A DNA stretch of 64,000 nt from Bradyrhizobium paxllaeri (GTDB taxonomy: Bacteria; Pseudomonadota; Alphaproteobacteria; Rhizobiales; Xanthobacteraceae), in contig NZ_CP042968.1 in NCBI RefSeq assembly GCF_001693515.2, forward strand, positions 682,001-746,000, written 5' to 3'. Positions 51,160 to 59,353 of this stretch are shown here, one piece after another. The notes under the pieces are model-generated. The model made no database searches. It was not told where the DNA came from and saw nothing but the letters and a program-made list of their open reading frames with translations. A program made the translations under genes and the position numbers. Each line of letters starts with the position of its first letter. Position 1 is the first letter of the stretch.

Positions 51160-51564
51160 ATGTTTTCAAGCCGCGAAGCCTTCGAGAATGATTTCTGTCC
51201 GGTCCGGGACGAGCTCTTGGGCGAGATGTACCGCGCCAATGCGCACGGCCTGCCGCTGCTGGTGGACAGCGTTTCTTCCGACGTCCGCGCCATGCTGGCG
51301 CTGTTCTGCTACCGCCGCAGCCATCTGCACGCGCTGGCTCTCGCCATCGCCGCGAGCTGCACCGAGCGCGAGCTGATCCACTTCGGCGGCCGGGTCGGTT
51401 CCACGCTCTATGCACTGTCGCGCGAACCCGCGGCGCGTTCCGCCTCGTCGTCGTCCAACGGCGGCCGCAAGCCGATCACCCTTTCGACCAAGCCGCTTTC
51501 GACGTTCAAGCCGATCGACGACGAGATCGACGAAGAAGATTTTGCGGAAACCGTGACGGCGTAA
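51160..51564 (+). CDS. Conserved hypothetical protein, 134 residues
   Basis: The product is soluble, with an ordered N-terminal part (REAFENDFCPVRDELLGEMYRANAHGLPLLVDSVSSDVRAMLALFCYRRSHLHALALAIAASCTEREL, seen as continuous helix-rich blocks) and a low-complexity, acidic C-terminal tail ending DDEIDEEDFAETVTA. No known domain is recognised. The start ATG 51160 is supported by AAAGGGAGAA. The head resembles proteins seen mainly in Bradyrhizobium relatives. Neighbouring genes give no hint of function. Confidence 0.7.
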   Translation: MFSSREAFENDFCPVRDELLGEMYRANAHGLPLLVDSVSSDVRAMLALFCYRRSHLHALALAIAASCTERELIHFGGRVGSTLYALSREPAARSASSSSNGGRKPITLSTKPLSTFKPIDDEIDEEDFAETVTA

Positions 51565-51675
51565 CTTTGTAGCGCCGGGACCCTCTCGCAACCGGCCAAA
51601 GCTGCCCCGGACTGCGCGGAGCCTGTCATCGGGCGCGCATTCGCGCGACCCGTTGGCTGCATCCGGGCTACGGAT

Positions 51676-52014
51676 CTAGGCAGGAACGACGGGAAGAATC
51701 GGCAATCCGTGCCGCTTTCGCGCCATCGCGCATTCGACATCGCCCGGCATGCAGGTGCGGCACACTTCGGGCCGCACCGCGTAGACCAGGCACGACGTCG
51801 CCTCGCCGACCTTGCCTGACAGCGCCGAACAGCGGTCGCCGTCGCAGCGCATGCCCGACAGCCGTTCGTTGACGAACCGTTCCGGGATCAGGTCGAGCGC
51901 GGCATCGTCCTCGATGGTGAAACGCGGCCAGTTCTGCGAGTAGCTGCAGCAGGCGCCGCAGGCCTGGCAGGGACTTTGGTAGGCGCTTTGGTTCTCGGCG
52001 GCGATTCCTTGCAT
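51676..52014 (-). CDS. YkgJ family cysteine cluster protein
   Basis: This 112-residue protein belongs to the YkgJ/Fe-S cluster-binding (CxxCGxCC) family. The cysteines lie in CQACGACCSY near residue 16, then RCDGDRC-type CDGDRCSAL and CLVYAVRPEVCRTCMPGDVEC, together suited to bind a zinc or iron-sulfur centre. Function in the family is unknown; some members are linked to metal handling. It follows the WYL regulator gene on the same strand at 45 bases and might be co-transcribed in part. Confidence in the family is high. Confidence 0.88.
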   Translation of the reverse strand: MQGIAAENQSAYQSPCQACGACCSYSQNWPRFTIEDDAALDLIPERFVNERLSGMRCDGDRCSALSGKVGEATSCLVYAVRPEVCRTCMPGDVECAMARKRHGLPILPVVPA

Positions 52015-52059
52015 GAACAGCGTTTAGCCCGGAATGACGGCCGCGGCCAGCGGCCGCCG

Positions 52060-52758
52060 TCAGGTATCTTTCGGCGCTTCCCAGACCAGGCTACGCCGCC
52101 ATTTCGCCCGCAGGATGTCGCGCCGTTCAGGATATTTTTCGTCGTGGTAGACCGCGTCGATGACGCGGTCGGTGCGGAAGCTGCGAAAATCCTTCCGCAG
52201 TTCGCACCATGCCGCCAGGATCCGCACCGCCTCGTGATAGCCGACCGCAATCGGCCAGATCGTGCGCTGGCTGTCGCGGCCACGCTCGTCGCGATAGTTC
52301 AGCGTGATCTTCTTGCCATCGTGAATTTGCGACCGTGTCCGCACCATGTCGATGCGGTCGGGCTCCCGGTTCCATGCCCGCCGGGCGCGGCTGGCGGGTT
52401 CCAGCACGAACGGCCGCAGGCGCTCGGGCACGGTCTCGGCGACTTTCGCCATCAGGTCCTGCGCAGCGCGCGCCAGCGCGGGATCGGCATGGCCGACCAC
52501 CCATTGCGCGCCGAGCACGCAGGCCTCGATCTCATCGGGCGTGAGCATCAAGGGCGGCAGGTCAAATCCCTTTTCCAGGATGTAGCCGACGCCGGCTTCG
52601 CCGCGGATCGGCACGCGCTGTTCGATCAGGGTCGTTATATCGCGGTAGATGGTTCGCTTCGACGTCTCCAGCTCGGCCGCGATCGCGTCTGCCGTCAAAG
52701 GTTTTCGGGTGCGCCGGAGCACCTGAATGATCTGGAATAGCCGGTCGGCCCGTCTCAT
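52060..52758 (-). CDS. YafY-type transcriptional regulator (HTH_11 and WYL domains)
   Basis: The 232-residue regulator has MRRADRLFQIIQVLRRTRKPLTADAIAAELETSKRTIYRDITTL as helix-turn-helix (blocks in residues 1-44) and a WYL domain around RTIWPIAVGYHEAVRILAAWCELRKDFRSFRTDRV. It is shorter than the regulator at 43286 because it lacks the C-terminal extension. It diverges from a small gene and a GST-like gene; two nearly identical inverted sites, 52792-52813 and 53104-53125, precede those genes. The regulator likely binds both and controls itself, the small gene and the transferase. Confidence 0.9.
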   Translation of the reverse strand: MRRADRLFQIIQVLRRTRKPLTADAIAAELETSKRTIYRDITTLIEQRVPIRGEAGVGYILEKGFDLPPLMLTPDEIEACVLGAQWVVGHADPALARAAQDLMAKVAETVPERLRPFVLEPASRARRAWNREPDRIDMVRTRSQIHDGKKITLNYRDERGRDSQRTIWPIAVGYHEAVRILAAWCELRKDFRSFRTDRVIDAVYHDEKYPERRDILRAKWRRSLVWEAPKDT

Positions 52759-52791
52759 GGCTCATCTCTTTTTTAAAAGGCGTCTGCCCGA

Positions 52792-52813
52792 TGCTGACAG
52801 CATGTTGGCAGCA
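52792..52813. promoter_or_regulatory. WYL regulator unit 2, first operator
   Basis: TGCTGACA and TGGCAGCA are inverted half-sites (seven of eight pairs) separated by GCATGT and followed by GGGGG. It lies in the spacer between the regulator and the small gene at 52861. The same word pair recurs at 53104. Confidence 0.82.
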
Positions 52814-52860
52814 GGGGGTCGGTATATCGGGACAACACCTCAAGTGAAGGGAATTTGTCC

Positions 52861-53109
52861 ATGACGATTTTCAGCGAATTCGGCCCCCTGGGAAGCCGCG
52901 GACCTCTCGCAAATGCCCAGGGCTTTGCACTGGAACAGCTCGTTTCGATCCACTGCGTCACGTCAGACCTGCGCTGGGCAATGCTCGAACTGGCCTGGCG
53001 CTCGCTCACGGCAATGTGCGCCCTGGCGCGAGCGCAACTCGTGGCGTGGGCGCGCAAGCACCGTACGCCGCGGGAGGAGGAGCGCCATAGCCAGCATTGC
53101 TGCTGCTGA
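52861..53109 (+). CDS. Small protein controlled with the WYL unit, 82 residues
   Basis: The 82-residue product is of unknown function. It has a central helical, rather hydrophobic stretch (LVSIHCVTSDLRWAMLELAWRSLTAMCALARAQLVAWARKH, shown as the block around residues 28-68) and a basic tail ending in three cysteines (SQHCCC). GAAGGGAAT precedes ATG 52861 (MTIFSEFGPLG). An operator of the WYL type stands 48 bases upstream and another overlaps its last codons, which supports a real gene. The cysteine tail may bind metal or act in thiol chemistry. I recognise no family. Confidence 0.6.
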   Translation: MTIFSEFGPLGSRGPLANAQGFALEQLVSIHCVTSDLRWAMLELAWRSLTAMCALARAQLVAWARKHRTPREEERHSQHCCC

Positions 53110-53125
53110 CACCATGGTGGCAGCA
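53104..53125. promoter_or_regulatory. WYL regulator unit 2, second operator
   Basis: TGCTGACA and TGGCAGCA surround CCATGG; only one pair of the eleven is mismatched. It is followed by GGGGG as at the first site, overlaps the stop codon of the small gene and lies 46 bases before the GST-like start. Confidence 0.85.
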
Positions 53126-53170
53126 GGGGGGCGCTAGCCTCGGGGCATGTTTTGAGATCGGGAGACCTGC

Positions 53171-53899
53171 ATGATTGTCCTTTACGGCTTCGGCGCCGGT
53201 TTCGGCCTGCCGGAGATCAGCCCCTTTGTGACCAAGACCGAGGTCCAGCTAAAGATGGCCGGTCTCGCCTACCGCAAGGAAAAGGCCAAACCACCTGCCT
53301 CCCCGAAGGGGCAGTTGCCTTATATCGTCGATGAGGCCGAGACGATCGCCGATTCCACCTTCATCCGCGCGCATCTGGAAGCCAAATATGGCTTCGATTT
53401 CGACGCGCCGCTCAGCCTGCAGGCGCGGGCGCAGGCCTGGGCCTTCGAGCGCATGATCGAGCACCATGTCTATTGGGCGCTGGTCGGCGCACGCTGGGTC
53501 GATGGCGACAACTTTGCCAAGGGACCGGCGCATTTCTTCGACAGTGCACCAATGCATCTGCGCGAGAAGATGCGCGAGGATGCGCAGTTTCGCGTCGCCG
53601 AGAACTATCTGCTCAGCGGCCTCGGCCGCCACGCGCCGGATGAAGATATCGATCTTGCCGTCCGCTCGCTGTTTGCGCTGTCGGTGCAGCTTGGCGACAA
53701 GCCCTTCCTGATGGGCGAAACGCCATGCGGCATGGACGCCACCGCCTTCGGCGCGCTCGCCGGAATTCTGACGCCGTTCTTCGAATCGGCGCTGCGCCAG
53801 CGCACCGAGCAGTTCGCTAACCTCACCGCCTATGTCGACCGGATGATGCTGCTGTACTACCCGGAATTCGCCTGGGCGCCGGTGCAGCAGGCGGCGTGA
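53171..53899 (+). CDS. Glutathione S-transferase-like protein (FAXC/metaxin-like)
   Basis: This 242-residue protein has a thioredoxin-like N-terminal half with PEISPFVTKTEVQLKMAGLAYRKEK and PKGQLPYIVDEAETIADSTFIRAHLEAKYG, and a helical second half with LGDKPFLMGETPCGMDATAFGALAGIL. The order and the TGxG-like ends resemble FAXC and metaxin-type transferases found in bacteria, where the substrate is unknown. GGAGACC precedes the ATG. It is directly downstream of the second WYL operator, so control by the regulator at 52060 is likely. It ends next to the convergent PNPOx-like gene. Confidence 0.87.
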   Translation: MIVLYGFGAGFGLPEISPFVTKTEVQLKMAGLAYRKEKAKPPASPKGQLPYIVDEAETIADSTFIRAHLEAKYGFDFDAPLSLQARAQAWAFERMIEHHVYWALVGARWVDGDNFAKGPAHFFDSAPMHLREKMREDAQFRVAENYLLSGLGRHAPDEDIDLAVRSLFALSVQLGDKPFLMGETPCGMDATAFGALAGILTPFFESALRQRTEQFANLTAYVDRMMLLYYPEFAWAPVQQAA

Positions 53900-54532
53900 T
53901 TACGGCGCCGCTGCTGTGTGCTGCCCCTTAAGGGCAGCCAACTCGGACTCCAATTCGGTGATGCGGGCGTCGCGCACGGCCAGTGCCTGCGCGACGTCGG
54001 CGGCGTCGAATTTCTGCGGGATGTGCTGCGGGCAATTGGTGTCCCACGCCGCGATCCTGAACAGGATGACCTGCTCGGGGCGCGCCTTGTAGCCCTGCGG
54101 CATCAGCGCTTTCGTTAGGGCTTCATCGTCTTCCACCACGCGCGCCTCGCCCCAGATCTTCACGCGCCGGCGATGCGCGTAGTCCATCACGAAAATATGC
54201 GCGTGCGGATTCTCCGACAGATTGCCTTGCGTGATGTACTGCCGGTTGCCGCTGTAATCGGCGAACGCAATCGTGTTCTTGTCGAGCACTTTGACAAAAC
54301 CCTTCGGCCCGCCGCGGTGCTGGATATAGGGCTGGCCGTCGGCGGAGGCGGTCGAAAGAAAAAAGCTGTTGGTCTCGGCGAGGAAGCCGGCGAGGTTTTC
54401 GTCGATCTCGGTGCGCCAGCCGCCGCGCGCCTCGACATTGGCATAAGCGTCGCGCGAGCCCTTGCGGGCCTGGATCGCCTTCACCGCCGGGGTGAAAGCA
54501 ACGTCGCTGGAATAGGTGTGAACGTCAGACAT
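53900..54532 (-). CDS. Pyridoxamine 5'-phosphate oxidase-family FMN-binding protein
   Basis: This 210-residue protein has a split-barrel flavin-binding fold. The core block FLSTASADGQPYIQHRGGPKGFVKVLDKNTIAFADYSGNRQYITQGNLSENPHAHIFVMDY (seen as consecutive strands, residues 55-115) is typical of this group. Homologues are FMN reductases or heme/deazaflavin proteins, and the real substrate is unclear. A short coiled tail (VRDARITELESELAALKG) ends the protein. GAGGAGG is seen before ATG 54532; the longer frame adds no homology. It diverges from a LysR gene 118 bases away, which probably regulates it. Confidence 0.86.
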   Translation of the reverse strand: MSDVHTYSSDVAFTPAVKAIQARKGSRDAYANVEARGGWRTEIDENLAGFLAETNSFFLSTASADGQPYIQHRGGPKGFVKVLDKNTIAFADYSGNRQYITQGNLSENPHAHIFVMDYAHRRRVKIWGEARVVEDDEALTKALMPQGYKARPEQVILFRIAAWDTNCPQHIPQKFDAADVAQALAVRDARITELESELAALKGQHTAAAP

Positions 54533-54650
54533 CTGAGCCTCCTCATGGAGCGCCAACACGGTCGTCCTTCGGCCCTCAAGATGGACGTTTCGGTAGCATA
54601 AACAATCCTGGCAATTGACACTTCACCATTGCTGGATATGCAATAGTAGG

Positions 54651-55544
54651 ATGGACCGGCTCGATGCCATGCAGGCCTTTGTCGCTGTCGCCGACTTGCG
54701 GGGCTTTGCCCCGGCGGCGCGCAAGCTCGGCCTGTCGCCGTCCGCCGTCACGCGGCTGATCGCGGCGCTAGAGGACCGCCTCGGCGCGCGGCTGCTGCAG
54801 CGGACCACGCGGCAGGTGACGCTGACCGATGCCGGCTCACGCTATCTGGAGCGGGCGCGGCGGATTTTGGCCGACGTCGACGAGGCCGAGGGCGCCGTCG
54901 CCGGCGAGCGGACGTGGCCGGAGGGGCAGCTCGTGATCTCGGCGCCGGTCGGCTTCGGCCGGCTGCATGTCAGCGGAATCGTGACCGCTTATCTCAAGCG
55001 CTATCCGGACGTGGGCGTCGATCTCCGTTTGTCCGACCGCATGGTCAACCTCGTCGAGGACGGCGTCGATCTTGCCGTCCGCATCGGCCATCTGCCCGAC
55101 TCGACGCTGGTGGCGCGCCATGTCGGCGAGATGCGGCGGATCGTGGTGGCCTCACCGGGCTATCTCAAGGCGCGCGGCGAACCGCAGCGGCCGGGTGACA
55201 TCCCGGCGCATGACACCATCCAGTTCGGCGCCATGACGGCGGCGCTCGACTGGCGCTTCGTCGAGGACAACAGCGAGGTCCGCATCGCCAGCACGCCGCG
55301 CTTCGCCACCAACAGCTCGGACGCCGCGATCCAGTATGCGGAAGCGGATGGCGGCCTGACGCGGGTGCTGGCCTATCAGGCCGCCGAATCGCTGAAGGCG
55401 CGCCGGCTCAAGATCGTGCTGGCGCAATTCGAACAGCCGGCCCTGCCGATCCACATCGTCTATCCGACCTCGCGGCTGCTCTCGGCCAAGGTGCGTACCT
55501 TCATCGACCTCGTCACTGAGATGGCCGACTGGCATTTCGGTTAG
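54651..55544 (+). CDS. LysR family transcriptional regulator
   Basis: This 297-residue regulator has the LysR helix-turn-helix (MDRLDAMQAFVAVADLRGFAPAARKLGLSPSAVTRLIAALED, residues 1-42) followed by the effector domain from about residue 90 (GQLVISAPVGFGRLHVSGIV). It is of the type that often regulates divergent oxidoreductase genes. Here the divergent neighbour is the FMN-binding protein gene. ATG 54651 is used; the 12 codons before it are not family sequence. Its end overlaps the convergent thioesterase gene by four bases. Confidence 0.87.
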   Translation: MDRLDAMQAFVAVADLRGFAPAARKLGLSPSAVTRLIAALEDRLGARLLQRTTRQVTLTDAGSRYLERARRILADVDEAEGAVAGERTWPEGQLVISAPVGFGRLHVSGIVTAYLKRYPDVGVDLRLSDRMVNLVEDGVDLAVRIGHLPDSTLVARHVGEMRRIVVASPGYLKARGEPQRPGDIPAHDTIQFGAMTAALDWRFVEDNSEVRIASTPRFATNSSDAAIQYAEADGGLTRVLAYQAAESLKARRLKIVLAQFEQPALPIHIVYPTSRLLSAKVRTFIDLVTEMADWHFG

Positions 55545-55969
55545 GCCACCGGCTCCTTCTTCGGCACCACGCGAAACGTCGCATTGGCCCGTGCGATCAC
55601 GACGCCGTCGGCCTTGATCAGGCTCTGCGCGAAGCAGATCGTCCGGCCGGTCTTGACGACGTCGCTCTCGATCGCGAGCCACCGCCCGACCTCCGCGGTG
55701 CCGACGAAATCGACCGCGAGGGAGACCGTCACCAGCGACGACACGCCGCCCATCACATGGGCGCAGCTATGGCCCATGGCGTTATCGGCGAGTGCGGCGA
55801 TCAATCCGCCATGGATCAGGCCGCGACCATTGGTGTGCGGTTTTGCCAGACGCAGCCCGATGATGACGGCCTTGTCGGTCGTCTTCGAATACAGCGGCTC
55901 CCAGGGGTCGGTGAGCGGGCTCCTTCGGGTGCGAGGCGTGAAGCCTGCGGGAATGTCGGTGGCGGTCAT
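55541..55969 (-). CDS. PaaI family hotdog-fold thioesterase
   Basis: The 142-residue protein is a hotdog-fold thioesterase of the PaaI type, which hydrolyses acyl- or aryl-CoA. The key block HTNGRGLIHGGLIAALADNAMGHSC carries the HGG motif and the catalytic D/N in the central helix, and VSLAVDFVGTAEVGRWL and FAQSLIKADGVVIARANATFR complete the fold. In this neighbourhood, before pobA, it may relieve CoA trapped as aromatic acyl-CoA; this is inference. It overlaps the LysR gene by four bases in convergent orientation. Confidence 0.9.
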   Translation of the reverse strand: MTATDIPAGFTPRTRRSPLTDPWEPLYSKTTDKAVIIGLRLAKPHTNGRGLIHGGLIAALADNAMGHSCAHVMGGVSSLVTVSLAVDFVGTAEVGRWLAIESDVVKTGRTICFAQSLIKADGVVIARANATFRVVPKKEPVA

Positions 55970-56088
55970 GTGCGGCTCGCGTGTTGACGAAGTCTGTCGT
56001 CATTGAACGCAACGCGCGCGCGAAGTCATCGCCTACAAAGTTTTAAACGGGATTACGACGGATGTTTGAAATGCCCGCGCTCTCTCCC

Positions 56089-56174
56089 CGTCATTGCGAG
56101 CGGAGCGAAGCAATCCATCGTCCCGCATACGCAGATGCATGGATTGCTTCGTCGCTTGCGCTCCTCGCAATGAC
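56089..56174. repeat. Dispersed inverted repeat, family F
   Basis: CGTCATTGCGAGCGGAGCGA and TCGCTTGCGCTCCTCGCAATGACG-type ends enclose AAGCAATCCAT and ATGGATTGCTT. It lies between pobA and the thioesterase gene. Confidence 0.88.
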
Positions 56175-56200
56175 GGTAGTGCTCACCCTGCGGCTCCCGC

Positions 56201-57394
<1,194 letters not shown>

Positions 57395-57429
57395 CTACAG
57401 GTCCGCCGCGCGCGGACTTGCCGTGATGA

Positions 57430-57442
57430 TTATATCATATAA
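57430..57442. promoter_or_regulatory. Palindrome upstream of pobA
   Basis: TTATATCATATAA is a perfect six-base-arm palindrome with a single central base, 60 bases from the pobA start. It resembles a regulator site but may also be a chance feature of the AT-rich promoter. Confidence 0.5.
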
Positions 57443-57521
57443 CAGTCTTGGCAATGCCGGTCGGCGCAAAAACGCGGCGCGTCGTTCGCCGCAGCGCACA
57501 AAACAGATGCGGCCGAACGTC

Positions 57522-57582
57522 CGTTTTGAAAACGCGCGTCCGTCTTGAAAATGCGGACGCGTTAGATAACATGTTAACTAAC
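57522..57582. promoter_or_regulatory. Operator region upstream of the TRAP transporter
   Basis: CGTTTTGAAAACG (57522-57534) is a perfect palindrome, followed by the degenerate copy CGTCTTGAAAATG (57541-57553). Then 57561-57582 is a 22-base inverted repeat with arms GTTAGATAACA and TGTTAACTAAC (ten of eleven pairs). All precede dctP by 70-130 bases. They look like tandem regulator sites for the transporter promoter. Confidence 0.7.
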
Positions 57583-57650
57583 GGAGCCGGGTAAACAGGC
57601 CTGTCATGAGACTGCCAAAGAAACTGCCAAGGAAACTGCGAGGGGAGAGA

Positions 57651-58673
57651 ATGTCCATGAGAAAAGCGTTGTTGGCGCTGCTGCTTGCAGCCGGTGTGAC
57701 GCCTGCGCTGGCGCAGGAAAAGACCTTCGAGCTGAAGATTTCGCACTGGGTGCCGTCTTCGCATCCGCTGCAGAAGTCGCTGGAAGACTGGGCGGCCGCG
57801 GTCGAAAAGGATTCCGGTGGCACGATCAAGTCCAAGGTGTTTCCGGCCCAGCAGCTCGGCAAGGCGTTCGACCATTACGACATGGCGCGCGACGGCATCG
57901 CCGACGTCACCTATGTCAACCCCGGCTACCAGCCCGGGCGCTTCCCGCTGATCGGCGCCGGCGAACTGCCGTTCCTGATGTCGGATGCCAAGGGCGGCTC
58001 GATGGCGCTCGACGCCTGGTACCGCAAATATGCCGAGAAGGAGATGAAGGACGTCAAGTTCTGCCTCGGCTTCGTCCATTCCCCGTCGTCGTTCCATTCC
58101 CGCACCAAGAAGATCGTCGTGCCCGACGACATCAAGGGCATGAAGATCCGCCCCGCCCACGCCACCATGGCCAATTTCGTCACCCAGCTCGGCGGCACCA
58201 ACGTGCAGTCGTCCGCGCCTGAGGTTCGCGACATCATCGAGCGCGGCGTCGCCGATGCCGTCACCTTCCCGTGGGGCTCGCTGCTGCTGTTCGGCATCGA
58301 CAAGGTCACGAAGTACGACATGGAGGCGCCGCTCTATGTCACGACATTTGCCTTCGTGATCAACAAGGACAAGTACAACGCGATGTCCGACAAGCAGAAG
58401 AAGGCGATCGACAACAACTGCAACACCGAGACCGCGGGCAAGGTCGGGGAGCACTGGGGCAAGATGGAGGATGCCGGGATCGCGAAGATCAAGGCGGAGC
58501 CCAGCCACGAGGTCTATACGCTGACGCCGGAGCAGATCGGACTTTGGAAGAAGGCTGCCGAGCCGCTGGTCAAGACCTGGGGCGACGGCGTCAAGAAGAA
58601 CGGCGGCGATCCGGACACGGCGCTGACCGAGCTCAAGGCCTCGCTCACCAAGTACAACGCGCTCGCGCAGTAG
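57651..58673 (+). CDS. TRAP transporter substrate-binding protein (DctP family)
   Basis: This 340-residue periplasmic protein is the solute receptor of a tripartite ATP-independent transporter. The N-terminus MSMRKALLALLLAAGVTPAL-AQ is a signal peptide. The mature part has FELKISHWVPSSHPLQKSLEDWA, KAFDHYDMARDGIADVTYVNPGYQPGRFPLIGAGELPF, and IKGMKIRPAHATMANFVTQLGG with the arginine that binds a carboxylate. GGGGAGAGA precedes ATG 57651. A repeat separates it from the permease genes. Its position beside pobA and an aromatic-acid ligase suggests a hydroxybenzoate or hydroxycinnamate substrate, as for TarP in Rhodopseudomonas; inference. Confidence 0.92.
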   Translation: MSMRKALLALLLAAGVTPALAQEKTFELKISHWVPSSHPLQKSLEDWAAAVEKDSGGTIKSKVFPAQQLGKAFDHYDMARDGIADVTYVNPGYQPGRFPLIGAGELPFLMSDAKGGSMALDAWYRKYAEKEMKDVKFCLGFVHSPSSFHSRTKKIVVPDDIKGMKIRPAHATMANFVTQLGGTNVQSSAPEVRDIIERGVADAVTFPWGSLLLFGIDKVTKYDMEAPLYVTTFAFVINKDKYNAMSDKQKKAIDNNCNTETAGKVGEHWGKMEDAGIAKIKAEPSHEVYTLTPEQIGLWKKAAEPLVKTWGDGVKKNGGDPDTALTELKASLTKYNALAQ

Positions 58674-58680
58674 ACCTTCT

Positions 58681-58799
58681 TCTCCCTCTCCCGCTAGCGG
58701 GGGAGGGCGGGGTGGGGGTGTCTCTACACGGAGAATCTTCGCGTGGAGAGAGCCCCACCCGGCGCTGCGCGCCGACCTCCCCCGCAAGCGGGAGAGGTG
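58681..58799. repeat. Dispersed inverted repeat, family E variant
   Basis: CTCCCTCTCCCGCTAGCGGG and CCCGCAAGCGGGAGAGG are the ends, with inner GTGGGGGT/CCCCACC arms. It lies inside the TRAP operon between the binding-protein and small-permease genes, where it could protect the upstream transcript and lower downstream expression. Confidence 0.85.
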
Positions 58800-58838
58800 A
58801 ATACTGAATTCTGAGCACCACTTCAGGAACCTCCGCAC

Positions 58839-59348
58839 ATGAATCGCGCGTGGATGGATCGTTTCATCGACACGATCGAATGGATCGCCGCCGGCTTCGT
58901 CGGCATCGTGGCGCTCAACATCTTCATCGGCGTTTTGCTCCGCAACACGCTCAATTATGCGATCCCCGATTCCTTCGACATCGGGCGCATGCTGCTCGGC
59001 ATCCTGATCTTCTGGGGCATCGCGGCCACCAGCTATCGCGGCGGCCACATCACGGTCGATCTGGTCTGGGCCAATGTCGGCCCGAAATACCAGCGCATGA
59101 TCGACGTGTTCGCAACGCTGGTGCTGCTGTTCGTGGTGTCGGTGCAGACCTGGACGCTGTTCGACAAGGTGCGCACCACCTATAACGACAACGTCCTCAC
59201 CTTTGACATGCACATGCCGACCTGGCCGTTCTTCGCCATCGCCTGGGCCGGCGACGGCGCCGCGGTGCTCTTGATCGCGATCCGGACCTACCGGCTGATT
59301 TTCCACCCCGAAGACATCCATGACGCCAAGGTCAAGACGGTAGAGTAG
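58839..59348 (+). CDS. TRAP transporter small permease (DctQ family)
   Basis: The 169-residue protein has four membrane segments (about residues 18-40, 50-68, 88-108 and 125-148) typical of the DctQ subunit, which stabilises the large permease. Conserved parts include IDTIEWIAAGFVGIVALNIFIGVLLRN and YRGGHITVDLVWANVGPKYQRMIDV. The large permease gene begins five bases after its stop, so both are translated together. It is preceded by a dispersed repeat, which separates it from the binding-protein gene. Specificity comes from the receptor. Confidence 0.92.
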   Translation: MNRAWMDRFIDTIEWIAAGFVGIVALNIFIGVLLRNTLNYAIPDSFDIGRMLLGILIFWGIAATSYRGGHITVDLVWANVGPKYQRMIDVFATLVLLFVVSVQTWTLFDKVRTTYNDNVLTFDMHMPTWPFFAIAWAGDGAAVLLIAIRTYRLIFHPEDIHDAKVKTVE

Positions 59349-59353
59349 GTCGC

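Noticed and set aside
57435..59321. 628-codon minus-strand open frame
   Set aside because: It is antisense to the TRAP receptor and small permease genes; composition is that of a shadow frame.
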